Of a stretch of 64,000 bases of DNA, positions 7,814-17,058 are shown one piece after another (the stretch's first letter is position 1; each line of letters starts with the position of its first letter). The stretch is from Arthrobacter sp. Lineage in GTDB: Bacteria; Actinomycetota; Actinomycetes; Actinomycetales; Micrococcaceae. The notes beneath the pieces were generated by a model. It saw nothing but the letters and a program-made list of their open reading frames with translations. It had not been told where the DNA came from and ran no database searches. The stretch covers positions 59,648-123,647 of the forward strand of contig NZ_JAPSHJ010000004.1 of NCBI RefSeq assembly GCF_031179985.1. The letters run 5' to 3'. The position numbers were made by a program, and so were the translations under genes.

Positions 7814-9640
7814 ATGACTGATAACCTCAGCCCCAATCCCGCCGCTGCGACGGGCCAGGTATCCGCCAAGAGCCCTGTTGTCCTTGAGGTGCGTGACCTC
7901 AGTGTCGACTTCGGAGTAGACAAGCAGTGGGTGCCTGCGGCGATCGGCCTGAACTACGAGGTGCGTGCTGGAGAAGTCCTGGCAATCGTCGGAGAGTCGG
8001 GCTCCGGCAAGAGCGCCAGCTCAATGGCGCTGCTCGGCCTCCTTCCCAGCAACAGCAGGGTGACTGGCAGCGTCAAGCTCGCCGGGATGGACTTGCTCGG
8101 AGCCGATGAAAGCAATCTTCGACGAATCCGTGGCCGGGACGTTGCGGTGATTTTCCAGGAGCCCATGACGGCGCTGAACCCCGTTTACACCGTGGGTGCA
8201 CAGATTGTGGAGACACTCCGGCTCCACAATCAGATGTCGCCGGACGAGGCCAAAGAGCGGGCCCTGCACATGTTGGATCTCGTGGAATTGCCTGATCCGG
8301 AAAAGGCTTACAAGTCGTATCCGCACCAGCTTTCCGGCGGGCAACGGCAGCGTGCCATGATCGCTCAGTCACTGTCCTGCGATCCGAAGCTGCTGATTGC
8401 TGACGAGCCCACAACAGCCCTGGACGTTACGGTCCAGGCCGAGATCCTCGATCTCATGAGGAACCTGCGCAACAAGCTGGACAGCGCCATCGTCCTCATT
8501 ACCCACGACATGGGTGTGGTTGCCGACCTGGCAGACAGAATCGCAGTGATGCGAAAAGGCCTCATTGTTGAAACAGGATCCGCGGAACAGATCTTCAGCA
8601 ACCCACAGCATCCCTACACGCAGGCGCTTCTTGCCGCGGTTCCGCATTTGGGGCAAGGTGCGGATTCCGACCTCGAAGTGGACGTCACGGCCGCTTTGGC
8701 CGCCGCTACACAAGCGGAGCTCACATCCGTCAATCCTGAGGAACTTGTCCGCAGGGAACGCCAGAATGCTGCTGCCCTTGCTGCCGCAGAGGCGGCCGGG
8801 CCCAAGGGTGATCCCGTACTCGAACTGACTGACGTCGCCATCGAATACCCCAAACAGGGACGGGTTCCGGCTTTCAGGGCAGTGGAGGGGGCCAACCTGG
8901 TCATCTATCCGGGCCAGGTTGTGGGACTGGTGGGGGAGTCCGGCTCAGGTAAGACGACCATAGGCCGTGCTGCCGTCGGACTCTTGCCGGTCGCGGCGGG
9001 AATCATGCGGGTGGTGGGAGAGGACATCTCCGCCGCCAAGAAAAACGGGAAGCAGCTGCACCACGTGCGGCGCCATATCGGCATGGTGTTCCAGGATCCT
9101 TCGTCTTCCTTGAATCCGCGCCTCCCTATTGGCGAGAGCATCGGGGAGCCTATGTTCCTTGCGGGGGAGGCCAAGGGGTCAGCTTTGCAGAAGCGGATCG
9201 AGGCGCTCCTCGACCAGGTGGAACTGCCCCGGGACTACCGCAACAGGTATCCTCATGAGCTGTCCGGTGGCCAGAAGCAACGAGTGGGCATTGCCAGGGC
9301 TCTGTCCCTTAAACCCAGGCTGATGGTGGCGGATGAGCCGACGTCGGCCCTCGACGTTTCCGTGCAGGCGAAGGTTCTGGAGCTTTTCCAGAATCTGCAA
9401 AAGGAACTCGGGTTCGCCTGTCTCTTCGTGACGCACGACCTCGCGGTGGTGGATGTCCTGGCAGACAGGATCTGCGTTATGCAGCGTGGACGGATCGTGG
9501 AACAGGGAAGCCGGGACCAGATTCTTCGCAACCCGCAGGAGGCCTACACCCAGCGGCTTCTCGCCGCCGTCCCGTTGCCTGATCCTGAGAAGCAGCGCGA
9601 GCGAAGGGAATTGAGGGCTCAGTTGGCAGGGATCGAGTAG
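7814..9640 (+). CDS. ABC transporter ATP-binding protein, fused DppD-DppF
   Basis: The 608-residue protein contains two complete ATPase domains in tandem. The first has Walker A GESGSGKS, signature LSGGQRQR and Walker B LLIADEP. The second has GESGSGKT, LSGGQKQR and LMVADEP. Both have the C-terminal oligopeptide-transporter extension with YTQALLAAVP or YTQRLLAAVP. The fusion supplies both nucleotide-binding subunits for the permease pair encoded upstream. It is separated from them by an antisense gene, so it probably has its own promoter in 7735-7813. An AAGGAAA site lies about 12 nt before ATG 7814. Confidence 0.95.
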   Translation: MTDNLSPNPAAATGQVSAKSPVVLEVRDLSVDFGVDKQWVPAAIGLNYEVRAGEVLAIVGESGSGKSASSMALLGLLPSNSRVTGSVKLAGMDLLGADESNLRRIRGRDVAVIFQEPMTALNPVYTVGAQIVETLRLHNQMSPDEAKERALHMLDLVELPDPEKAYKSYPHQLSGGQRQRAMIAQSLSCDPKLLIADEPTTALDVTVQAEILDLMRNLRNKLDSAIVLITHDMGVVADLADRIAVMRKGLIVETGSAEQIFSNPQHPYTQALLAAVPHLGQGADSDLEVDVTAALAAATQAELTSVNPEELVRRERQNAAALAAAEAAGPKGDPVLELTDVAIEYPKQGRVPAFRAVEGANLVIYPGQVVGLVGESGSGKTTIGRAAVGLLPVAAGIMRVVGEDISAAKKNGKQLHHVRRHIGMVFQDPSSSLNPRLPIGESIGEPMFLAGEAKGSALQKRIEALLDQVELPRDYRNRYPHELSGGQKQRVGIARALSLKPRLMVADEPTSALDVSVQAKVLELFQNLQKELGFACLFVTHDLAVVDVLADRICVMQRGRIVEQGSRDQILRNPQEAYTQRLLAAVPLPDPEKQRERRELRAQLAGIE

Positions 9641-9650
9641 CAGGTAACCG

Positions 9651-9676
9651 CTGAGGGCCGGGACACCGGCCCTCAG
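9651..9676. terminator. perfect palindromic hairpin shared by two convergent genes
   Basis: CTGAGGGCCGG (9651-9661), a GACA tetraloop and CCGGCCCTCAG (9666-9676) form an 11-bp perfect stem. It lies 10 nt after the ATPase stop and includes the stop codon of the SGNH hydrolase on the other strand. There is no U-tract, so if it ends transcription it works as an I-shaped actinobacterial terminator. That role is inferred. Confidence 0.55.
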
Positions 9677-10662
9677 TCAAACTCCGGACCCGGCTCCTGG
9701 CCTGGCTGGGGGGCCTGAATATGCAGTTGGGCCAGACGTCCGGCAAGCAGTTGGCCGAGAGCTTTGTGCCCCTGTGCGTCCATGTGCACGCCGTCAGCCA
9801 TGTACCTGGAAAGGTCATAGCGCGTCAACCAGTCGCCCACGCTTATGAATGGCAGTGCGTGTTTGGCGGCGACGGTCCCCAGCAGTGCGTCAACCTCGGT
9901 GCGGCGGCCTCCGCCGTGTTCCGTTCCCTTGGCCAAGGTGCCGATCATAGCCATTTCCGCATTCGGGTAGCGCTGCTTCAAGGCAGAGATCAGGCGCTCA
10001 GCGTTGGAAGCAATTTGTGCATCGGTTGCTCCTTGCCCAGCATCATTGCCCCCGCCCTCGATCACTATCAGGGGCAGCGAACCATATGGCAACGTCCATT
10101 CCCCCCGATCCAGGGCGTCGATATAACTCCCAAAGCGGCCGTTGCCTGCTACAAAACCGGTTCCGCCCCTGCCGCAGAAGAACACTTTGTAGCCGACGGC
10201 GGCGAGCCCGGCCCGCGGCCAGGAGTGGGATGGTTCAGCCTGGGAGTCGCCTATGAGCAGTACGGTGCGTTTGACATCCGCTACGATGACCTCTTTTTGG
10301 CCAGTGGCTGGGTTCAGGTACATCGATCCGGGAGCTAACGTAGCCGGATTGGGGAGAGCCCGGCCGGTTGCAGCGGGGCCGGGGGCTGTGCTTGCTTCCC
10401 CTCCCGCTGGCCCTGCTGTTGGGGCGGTCGTTGCCTTTGCCCCCGTTGTCGTTGCGGGCTCAGGGGACGTTGCTGAGTTCGGCTGTGGCGGGTTTGGCTT
10501 AGCCTTGCCAGGCTGCGCGCCGGACGGCGCTTCCGCTGCGCTGCCGGCCCTGGCTGCGCTCGCAGTGTCAGATGACGCTGGTGGCTGTCCGCAACCACTC
10601 ATGATCAGGCCCAAAGCGACCATCGGCACGGCGAAGCGGTACAGAGCCATGGCAATTCGCAT
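9673..10662 (-). CDS. SGNH/GDSL hydrolase-family lipoprotein
   Basis: The 329-residue protein starts at ATG 10662 (GGAG about 10 nt upstream). A frame reaching 10743 is rejected because it adds residues before the signal peptide. The lipobox IMSGC puts the anchor at Cys24. A long Pro/Ala/Thr-rich linker of about 100 residues follows. The catalytic domain has the SGNH blocks: GDSQAE (nucleophile Ser), GRGGTGF, GGGNDAGQG (Asn) and DGVHMDAQGH (Asp and His). It would act outside the membrane as an esterase, perhaps on cell-wall acyl groups, but the substrate is unknown. Confidence 0.85.
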   Translation of the reverse strand: MRIAMALYRFAVPMVALGLIMSGCGQPPASSDTASAARAGSAAEAPSGAQPGKAKPNPPQPNSATSPEPATTTGAKATTAPTAGPAGGEASTAPGPAATGRALPNPATLAPGSMYLNPATGQKEVIVADVKRTVLLIGDSQAEPSHSWPRAGLAAVGYKVFFCGRGGTGFVAGNGRFGSYIDALDRGEWTLPYGSLPLIVIEGGGNDAGQGATDAQIASNAERLISALKQRYPNAEMAMIGTLAKGTEHGGGRRTEVDALLGTVAAKHALPFISVGDWLTRYDLSRYMADGVHMDAQGHKALGQLLAGRLAQLHIQAPQPGQEPGPEFD

Positions 10663-10932
10663 TGGTGGTCTCCGGACTTCCTTGCAAGTAACACAGTCAT
10701 CATGGGCTATCAAGTCAGGAAAATCCAGTGACTTTAGCTTCATGTTTGCAACGCTCTGTTCACGATTTGGTCACGGTGCCAAAGGGCTGGTTTTCGTTTT
10801 TTAGGCCAATAAATGCACGTTCGACTAGACTTGCTATAGGTGCCCTGTGCAAAGGGCCTGATCTGTCGTGCGTTCCGATTGGAAATGTCGCGATACTACA
10901 GCTGACTTCACCATCGAATCGAGCCATTACGC

Positions 10933-12861
10933 ATGTCTGAAACCACCACCAAAACCGCCGCAAACACTGCTTCGCGCAGTGATCTGCGCAACGTCGCGAT
11001 CGTGGCCCACGTTGACCACGGCAAGACCACCCTGGTCGACGCCATGCTCAAGCAGACCAACTCCTTTGCCGAGCACAACCACCTCGAAGACCGCGTCATG
11101 GACTCGGGCGACCTGGAGCGCGAAAAGGGCATCACCATCCTCGCCAAGAACACGACGGTTGCCTACAACGGCCCGTCCTCCAAGGGCCAGACCATCACCA
11201 TCAACGTGATCGACACCCCGGGGCACGCTGACTTCGGCGGCGAGGTCGAGCGTGGCCTGTCCATGGTCGACGGCGTCGTGCTTCTCGTTGACGCCTCCGA
11301 GGGCCCCCTCCCGCAGACGCGCTTCGTGCTGCGTAAGGCCCTGGCCGCCCACCTTCCTGTCATCCTGCTCGTCAACAAGACGGACCGCCCCGATGCACGG
11401 ATCGATGAAGTCGTTCACGAGTCCATGGACCTGCTGCTCGGCCTGGCCTCAGACCTCGCCGACGAGGTGCCGGACCTGGACCTGGACAAGATACTCGAAG
11501 TTCCTGTTGTCTACGCGGCAGCCAAGGTCGGCCGCGCTTCCCTCGACCAGCCGGCAGACGGCACGGCCCCGGAAAACGAAGACCTGGAGCCGCTGTTCCA
11601 GACCATCATCGAGCACATCCCGGCACCGACCTACAACCCGGACGGTGTCCTGCAGGCGCACGTCACCAACCTGGATGCCTCACCGTTCCTTGGCCGCCTC
11701 GCCCTGCTCCGTATCTACAACGGAACCCTCCGCAAGGGCCAGACCGTTGCATGGGCACGTGCCAACGGCGAACTCAAGAACGTCAAGATCACAGAACTCC
11801 TGGCCACCAAGGCCCTGGATCGCGTACCCACCGAATCCGCAGGCCCCGGTGAAATCGTCGCCGTCGCCGGTATCGAGGAAATCACCATCGGTGAGACACT
11901 CACTGACGCCGAGAACCCGCAGCCGCTGCCGCTGATCACGGTGGATGATCCCGCGATCTCCATGACGATCGGTATCAACACCTCGCCGCTGGCCGGCAAG
12001 GTCAAGGGTGCCAAGGTCACGGCCCGCCAGGTGAAGGACCGCCTGGACAAGGAACTGATCGGTAACGTCTCCATCAAGGTGCTCCCCACCGAGCGTCCGG
12101 ATGCCTGGGAAGTCCAGGGCCGTGGCGAGCTCGCCCTGGCAATCCTCGTGGAGCAGATGCGTCGCGAAGGCTTCGAACTGACTGTCGGCAAGCCCCAGGT
12201 AGTCACCAGGACCGTCGATGGCAAGATCCACGAGCCGATGGAACACATGACCATTGACGTGCCCGAAGAATACCTCGGCGCTGTTACCCAGCTCATGGCA
12301 GCCCGCAAGGGCCGGATGACGAACATGGCAAACCACGGCACCGGCTGGTGCCGCATGGAGTTCATTGTTCCGGCGCGTGGCCTCATCGGTTTCCGCACCA
12401 AGTTCCTCACGGACACCCGTGGCGCCGGCATCGCCGCCTCCATCTCCGAGGGCTACGAGCCGTGGGCTGGCCCCATCGAATACCGCACCAACGGTTCGAT
12501 GATCGCCGACCGTGCAGGCGTCGTGACACCCTTCGCCATGATCAACCTCCAGGAGCGCGGCTCCTTCTTCGTGAAGCCCACTTCTGAGGTTTACGAAGGA
12601 ATGATCGTCGGCGAGAACTCCCGCGCCGATGACATGGACGTGAACATCACCAAGGAAAAGAAGCTCACCAACATGCGTGCCGCTTCCTCCGACACCTTCG
12701 AGAACCTGACGCCGCCGCGCGACCTGACCCTCGAAGAATCCCTCGAATTCGCCCGCGAGGACGAGTGCGTTGAAGTGACCCCGGATTCCATCCGTATCCG
12801 CAAGGTGATCCTGGACACAAATGAGCGCGCCAAGGCCAATCGCGCCCGCGCCAAGGTCTAA
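10933..12861 (+). CDS. typA: ribosome-associated GTPase TypA/BipA
   Basis: This translational GTPase of 642 residues binds the ribosome in an EF-G-like way and aids subunit assembly and growth under stress or cold. Its motifs are AHVDHGKT (G1, residues 25-32), the G2 region EREKGITILAKNT, DTPGH (G3, from residue 94) and NKTD (G4, from 148). Domain II, domain III, domain V and the TypA-specific C-terminal domain follow. The length fits the actinobacterial family. The start at ATG 10933 lacks a clear Shine-Dalgarno. It is monocistronic, ending in a strong terminator. Confidence 0.97.
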   Translation: MSETTTKTAANTASRSDLRNVAIVAHVDHGKTTLVDAMLKQTNSFAEHNHLEDRVMDSGDLEREKGITILAKNTTVAYNGPSSKGQTITINVIDTPGHADFGGEVERGLSMVDGVVLLVDASEGPLPQTRFVLRKALAAHLPVILLVNKTDRPDARIDEVVHESMDLLLGLASDLADEVPDLDLDKILEVPVVYAAAKVGRASLDQPADGTAPENEDLEPLFQTIIEHIPAPTYNPDGVLQAHVTNLDASPFLGRLALLRIYNGTLRKGQTVAWARANGELKNVKITELLATKALDRVPTESAGPGEIVAVAGIEEITIGETLTDAENPQPLPLITVDDPAISMTIGINTSPLAGKVKGAKVTARQVKDRLDKELIGNVSIKVLPTERPDAWEVQGRGELALAILVEQMRREGFELTVGKPQVVTRTVDGKIHEPMEHMTIDVPEEYLGAVTQLMAARKGRMTNMANHGTGWCRMEFIVPARGLIGFRTKFLTDTRGAGIAASISEGYEPWAGPIEYRTNGSMIADRAGVVTPFAMINLQERGSFFVKPTSEVYEGMIVGENSRADDMDVNITKEKKLTNMRAASSDTFENLTPPRDLTLEESLEFAREDECVEVTPDSIRIRKVILDTNERAKANRARAKV

Positions 12862-12908
12862 CCAACCAGGGGTAAACAGCGAAGCTGTAGACAAGCAGCA
12901 AAACCAGA

Positions 12909-12958
12909 AACTGCCGGTACGGCAGGCGGCTCCGCCGTCGTCGTACCGGCAGTTTTTT
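12909..12958 (+). terminator. Rho-independent terminator of typA
   Basis: AACTGCCGGTACG (12909-12921) pairs with CGTACCGGCAGTT (12942-12954) in a 13-bp perfect stem, followed by a T-run (12953-12958). The A-rich left flank means it may also serve the convergent regulator gene ending at 12971. Confidence 0.9.
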
Positions 12959-12970
12959 GTTTTGGCGTTT

Positions 12971-13474
12971 TCAGTCGGCGGAGGGATCCCGGTGGTGGGC
13001 AATCATCAGGGAGGTGGCCTCGCCGTCGTCGTCCGGTGGCAGTTCGGTGTATTCCTCGAGAACGGCCTTCAGTTTTGCCATCATTTCGCCCCGTCGCGCG
13101 GCGTTGAACTTTACGCCCAGCCGCCACACTTCCATGTCGGCAGGCGGCAGACCCTTGGTCTCCTGCAGGAACGTCTCTATGAGGATGGGGGATACATTCG
13201 GCACGGGCGTCCGCCACGATTCCTTGCTGGCGATGTAGGGAACCTCGGTGGCTCCGCGCTTGCCTTTCCTGCGTTCTTCCGTGAGCAGCAGACCGGTCCG
13301 CACAAGGATTCGCACATGGTGAAGGCTCGATGCAGGATTGATGTCCAACAGCTCAGCTATTTCCTTGTTGGTCCGTGACTGGTGAAGGCATAAGCGCAGG
13401 ATCCGCAACCGCAGCGGGGAGTTTAATGCACGCTCCCTTGCTGCCAGATCTGCTTGCGCGCCCTCATTAGTCAT
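12971..13474 (-). CDS. ArsR-like winged-helix transcriptional regulator
   Basis: The 167-residue protein carries an N-terminal helix-turn-helix of the ArsR type (LRLRILRLCLHQSRTNKEIA, then NPASSLHHVRILVRTGLL with the recognition helix), plus a C-terminal part resembling other actinobacterial HTH_20 regulators. No metal-binding cysteine pair is visible, so the signal is unknown. I placed the start at ATG 13474. The frame runs on to 13627 but that part is low-quality Pro/Arg sequence. A TACACT box 7 nt before the ATG and the lack of a ribosome site point to a leaderless mRNA. Confidence 0.82.
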   Translation of the reverse strand: MTNEGAQADLAARERALNSPLRLRILRLCLHQSRTNKEIAELLDINPASSLHHVRILVRTGLLLTEERRKGKRGATEVPYIASKESWRTPVPNVSPILIETFLQETKGLPPADMEVWRLGVKFNAARRGEMMAKLKAVLEEYTELPPDDDGEATSLMIAHHRDPSAD

Positions 13475-13515
13475 AGTGGCTAGTGTAGTCAGCCATTGAG
13501 GGGCTGCAGAAGCGC

Positions 13516-13749
13516 TCAGACAGGCGAACGGGCGCCCCGCCGGGGCGGCGCCGGAGGGACTTCCTTCGCGGCGACCACAAGGGCCAGGGGGATGACGACG
13601 TCGGTCCGTCGGGTGCGCACCGTGCACTCCCCGCCGGTGACCGAAACGACGTCTCCCAGCGCATCGGTGAGTCCGCCCTCGATCCTGTACCGGACCACAA
13701 CCCGCGTTCCGGGGGCTGTGCCGGCGAGGAAGTCCTGGGGCGTTTTCAC
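13516..13749 (-). CDS. small SH3-like domain protein (Rv0428c N-terminal type)
   Basis: The product is 77 residues and consists of one small beta-rich domain (GTRVVVRYRIEGGLTDALGD, then TVRTRRTDVVIPLALVVAAKE). It resembles the SH3-like domain that precedes a GNAT domain in proteins such as M. tuberculosis Rv0428c, but here it stands alone. I chose GTG 13749 because AAGGGG lies about 9 nt upstream; the open frame continues to 13992 over the ferredoxin start and is not credible there. The function is unknown. It is divergent from fdxA. Confidence 0.6.
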   Translation of the reverse strand: MKTPQDFLAGTAPGTRVVVRYRIEGGLTDALGDVVSVTGGECTVRTRRTDVVIPLALVVAAKEVPPAPPRRGARSPV

Positions 13750-13915
13750 TGGGGAGGTCACCCCTTCATCGTAAATCGCCCCGGCAGTATGACGCTCCGC
13801 TACGTTCGCGCCAAAGGCTGGGAGATAATAGGCTCGGAAGTCGATAAGTCCGGCGTGCGCGCCGGGAGCATTAACTGGCAGGATTGCCGGAACCAACGTG
13901 GAGAGGCAAAGGGAC

Positions 13916-14242
13916 GTGACGTACGTAATCGCGCAACCGTGTGTAGATGTCAAAGACAAGGCATGTATTGAGGAGTGCCCCGTCGATTGCATCTACGAGG
14001 GTGAGCGGTCCCTCTACATCCACCCCGACGAGTGCGTCGACTGTGGCGCCTGCGAACCGGTGTGCCCTGTTGAGGCCATCTACTACGAGGACGACACCCC
14101 GGACGAGTGGGCGGACTACTACAAGGCCAACGTCGAGTTCTTTGACGACCTCGGTTCGCCTGGCGGAGCGGCGAAGGTCGGCAACACCGGTAAAGACCAC
14201 CCCATGATCGCCGCCCTGCCGCCGCAGAACCAAGACCACTAA
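13916..14242 (+). CDS. fdxA: seven-iron ferredoxin
   Basis: This 108-residue electron carrier binds one 3Fe-4S and one 4Fe-4S cluster. The first cluster is indicated by Cys9-x7-Cys17-x3-Cys21-Pro. The second is indicated by the classical CVDCGACEPVCP pattern. The acidic C-terminal tail and length match actinobacterial FdxA/FdxC. The start is GTG 13916 with GAGAGG-like purines upstream; an ATG six codons earlier is rejected because it would extend past the conserved N-terminus (TYVIAQPC). dapC follows after 14 nt, probably in one operon. Confidence 0.95.
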   Translation: MTYVIAQPCVDVKDKACIEECPVDCIYEGERSLYIHPDECVDCGACEPVCPVEAIYYEDDTPDEWADYYKANVEFFDDLGSPGGAAKVGNTGKDHPMIAALPPQNQDH

Positions 14243-14256
14243 GGGCGGACGCGCCA

Positions 14257-15405
14257 GTGACCTCTGCCCTCCGCAGCTTTGGCCTCAGCCTTTCCGACTA
14301 CCCGTGGGAAGCCATGGCGCCCTACCTCGCCACGGCGGCAGCACATCCCGGGGGAGTGGTGAATTTGTCCATCGGCACTCCGGTGGACGGCACTCCAGCC
14401 CTGATCCAGGACGCCCTCCGCCGCGCTGCAGACGCACCCGGCTACCCCACCGTCCATGGCACCCAGGGATTGCGGGAAGCGATTTCCGGCTGGTTCGAAC
14501 GGCGCCGTGGCGTTCCCGGGCTGGATCCCCGGGATGTGATGCCCACGGTTGGCTCCAAAGAACTCGTGGCTTGGCTCCCTTTCCTTCTGGGACTCAAGTC
14601 CGGCGACGTCGTCGTGCGTCCTACTGTTGCCTATCCCACCTATGACATCGGCGCTACCTTTGCCGGCGCTGTTCACGTCGCAGCGGACGATCTGGACGAG
14701 CTTGATGCCGCCACACGTTCCCGTGTGCGGCTGATCTGGATAAACTCGCCGGCCAATCCCACCGGCAGCGTCCGGGACGTTGCTTCCCTCCGAAAGATCG
14801 TTGACCAGGCCCGGGAGATCGGCGCCGTGGTTGCCTCCGACGAATGCTATGCAGAACTGGGCTGGGATGAATGGGACCTCCAGTTGGGTGGGGAAGCCGT
14901 GCCAAGCATCCTGGATCCGCGGGTTTCCGGCGGCTCCAATGAGGGTCTGCTGGCCGTGTACTCGCTCAGCAAGCAGTCGAATCTCGCGGGTTACCGGGCA
15001 GCTTTCATTGCCGGCGATTCGGCCATCATGGCCAACCTGGTTAACAGCCGCAAGCATGCCGGCATGATTGTGCCCTATCCCGTCCAGGAAGCAATGCGGG
15101 TGGCGATCGGAGACGACTCGCACGTGCAGGTACAAAAAGACATCTACCGGTCACGTCGGCAGCGGATAGTCCCGGCGCTGAAGGAATTCGGCCTGGAGAT
15201 CCAGCAATCCAAGGCCGGCCTCTACCTCTGGTGCACTGCCGGGGAGGCCACATGGGACACGGTTGGGAGGCTTGCGGAGCGGGGAATTGTTGTGGGCCCC
15301 GGCGTTTTCTACGGCGATGCCGGCCATGGCTTCATCCGGGTGGCGCTGACCGGAGCAGACGACAGAATCGACGCCGCAGTTCAGCGACTCTCCGTAGCGC
15401 CGTAA
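14257..15405 (+). CDS. dapC: succinyldiaminopimelate transaminase
   Basis: This 382-residue class I/II PLP aminotransferase would convert N-succinyl-2-amino-6-ketopimelate with glutamate to N-succinyl-LL-diaminopimelate in lysine and peptidoglycan synthesis. Features are the GTPVDGTP and GYPTVHGTQGLREAI region, NSPANPTG, DECYAEL, and SLSKQSNLAGYR with the PLP lysine at residue 239. The ferredoxin-dapC pairing is known from other actinobacteria, and dapD/dapE lie about 5 kb away in this window. The start is GTG 14257 with AGGGCGG upstream. Confidence 0.93.
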   Translation: MTSALRSFGLSLSDYPWEAMAPYLATAAAHPGGVVNLSIGTPVDGTPALIQDALRRAADAPGYPTVHGTQGLREAISGWFERRRGVPGLDPRDVMPTVGSKELVAWLPFLLGLKSGDVVVRPTVAYPTYDIGATFAGAVHVAADDLDELDAATRSRVRLIWINSPANPTGSVRDVASLRKIVDQAREIGAVVASDECYAELGWDEWDLQLGGEAVPSILDPRVSGGSNEGLLAVYSLSKQSNLAGYRAAFIAGDSAIMANLVNSRKHAGMIVPYPVQEAMRVAIGDDSHVQVQKDIYRSRRQRIVPALKEFGLEIQQSKAGLYLWCTAGEATWDTVGRLAERGIVVGPGVFYGDAGHGFIRVALTGADDRIDAAVQRLSVAP

Positions 15406-15464
15406 CAATCATGTGACTCGTGCCACAACTGGCGGGGTTTGAGGCCGTTTCGGAAGGATCGGAT

Positions 15465-15495
15465 TAGTACCACCTGCGCAGGGGCGGTACTTTTT
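15465..15495 (+). terminator. probable terminator downstream of dapC
   Basis: An AGTACCACC arm (from 15466) pairs with GGCGGTACT (to 15491) with one mismatch, and five T residues follow (15491-15495). It lies about 60 nt after the dapC stop. Confidence 0.6.
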
Positions 15496-15634
15496 AACTG
15501 AATATCAATGGTGGCTTTCTACAGGAAGGCAGCCCGGCTGTTGGAAACCTGCCTGTGCAGCGACCACGGACGGTCCCACCTGATGTTGGATCAAGCTTTC
15601 TAGAGAGGCCCAGAGGCCTCATGAAGGGGACTCC

Positions 15635-16933
15635 ATGACTGAGACCACCAGTACTGAGACCACCAGCGCAGTCCTGCGCCATGCCGGCGGCGAACTCGAA
15701 CTGCCCCGCATCAAGGTTGTAGAAGGAAACGAAGGCTACGACGTTTCCCAACTGCTCAAGCAGACCGGAGCCGTTACGTTTGACCCCGGCTTCATGAACA
15801 CCGCCGCTACGACGTCGGCCATCACCTACATCGATGGTGACGCAGGGATCCTGCGGTACCGCGGCTATCCCATCGAGCAGCTTGCCCAGCACTCAAGCTT
15901 CCTCGAGGTCTCATACCTCCTGATTTACGGCAACCTGCCCACGCCTACCGAGCTGGACGGGTTCGACCAGAAGATCCGCCGCCACACGCTGCTGCACGAG
16001 GAGCTGAAGGGCTTCTTCGGCGGCTTCCCCCGTGACGCCCACCCGATGCCCGTGTTGTCATCGGCCGTGTCTGCACTCTCCACCTTCTACCAGGACTCCT
16101 TGGATCCGTTCAACGAAGAGCAGGTGGAACTCTCCACCATCCGCCTGATGGCCAAGCTCCCGGTCATTGCGGCCTATGCGCACAAGAAGTCCATTGGCCA
16201 GCCGATGCTGTACCCGGACAACTCAATGAACCTGGTGGAGAACTTCCTGAGGCTGAGCTTTGGACTTCCGGCTGAGCAGTACGAGCTGGATCCCGTCATT
16301 GCCAAGGCCCTGGACCTGCTCCTGATCCTGCATGCAGACCACGAACAGAACTGCTCCACCTCCACGGTGCGCCTGGTGGGCTCCTCCAACGCCAACCTCT
16401 TCGCATCGGTGTCTGCCGGCATCAACGCGCTCTTCGGCCCTGCCCACGGCGGCGCCAACGAAGCTGTGCTGAAGATGCTCAAACAGATCCAGGCCGAAGG
16501 CATCAAGCCCGAGGACTACATGGAGAAGGTCAAGAACAAGGAAGACGGCGTCCGCCTCATGGGCTTCGGACACCGTGTCTACAAGAACTACGACCCCCGG
16601 GCCAAGATCATCAAGGCTACGGCGCACGAAGTTCTGAGCAAGCTCGGCGGCAACGACGAACTGCTGGACATTGCGATGCGCCTCGAAGAGAAGGCGCTTG
16701 GCGATGACTATTTCATTCAGCGCAAGCTCTACCCGAACGTGGACTTCTACACCGGCCTGATCTACAAGGCCATGGGCTTCCCCGAGAAAATGTTCACGGT
16801 GCTGTTCGCGATCGGCCGTTTGCCCGGCTGGATCGCCCAGTGGCGTGAAATGATCAACGACCCCAACACCAAGATTGGCCGTCCGCGCCAGCTGTACATC
16901 GGCGAGCCCGAGCGCAACTACCCGGCCCGCTAG
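15635..16933 (+). CDS. gltA: citrate synthase (type II)
   Basis: The 432-residue enzyme condenses oxaloacetate with acetyl-CoA to citrate at the entry of the TCA cycle. Family landmarks are SAITYIDGDAGILRYRGYPI, LHADHEQNCSTSTVR, and MGFGHRVYKNYDPRA containing the catalytic His313, followed by the RKLYPNVDFYTGLIYKAMG block. The length and N-terminal beta-region fit the hexameric Gram-negative/actinobacterial type. ATG 15635 has GAAGGGG about 8 nt upstream. The gene is monocistronic, between two terminators. Confidence 0.97.
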   Translation: MTETTSTETTSAVLRHAGGELELPRIKVVEGNEGYDVSQLLKQTGAVTFDPGFMNTAATTSAITYIDGDAGILRYRGYPIEQLAQHSSFLEVSYLLIYGNLPTPTELDGFDQKIRRHTLLHEELKGFFGGFPRDAHPMPVLSSAVSALSTFYQDSLDPFNEEQVELSTIRLMAKLPVIAAYAHKKSIGQPMLYPDNSMNLVENFLRLSFGLPAEQYELDPVIAKALDLLLILHADHEQNCSTSTVRLVGSSNANLFASVSAGINALFGPAHGGANEAVLKMLKQIQAEGIKPEDYMEKVKNKEDGVRLMGFGHRVYKNYDPRAKIIKATAHEVLSKLGGNDELLDIAMRLEEKALGDDYFIQRKLYPNVDFYTGLIYKAMGFPEKMFTVLFAIGRLPGWIAQWREMINDPNTKIGRPRQLYIGEPERNYPAR

Positions 16934-17000
16934 TCCCCACCGGCTCCCGAACCTCGCACGCTCGGTTCGGGTCCCTCGCCGGTGTGGGCCCTCCCACCGA

Positions 17001-17050
17001 CGACGGCGGCCGCTCACCTTCACGGGTGAGCGGCCGCCGTCGCACTTTTT
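17001..17050. terminator. strong bidirectional terminator between gltA and galE
   Basis: An 18-bp perfect stem (17001-17018 with 17025-17042) with a 6-nt loop is followed by CAC and five T (17046-17050). It lies between the convergent gltA and galE genes. A second hairpin without a T-run, CCCGAACC/GGTTCGGG (16946-16971), lies just before it. Confidence 0.92.
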
Positions 17051-17058
17051 AATCGACG

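Noticed and set aside
11680..13002. A 440-codon open frame on the minus strand opposite typA
   Set aside because: It lies antisense to the highly conserved GTPase and crosses its terminator.
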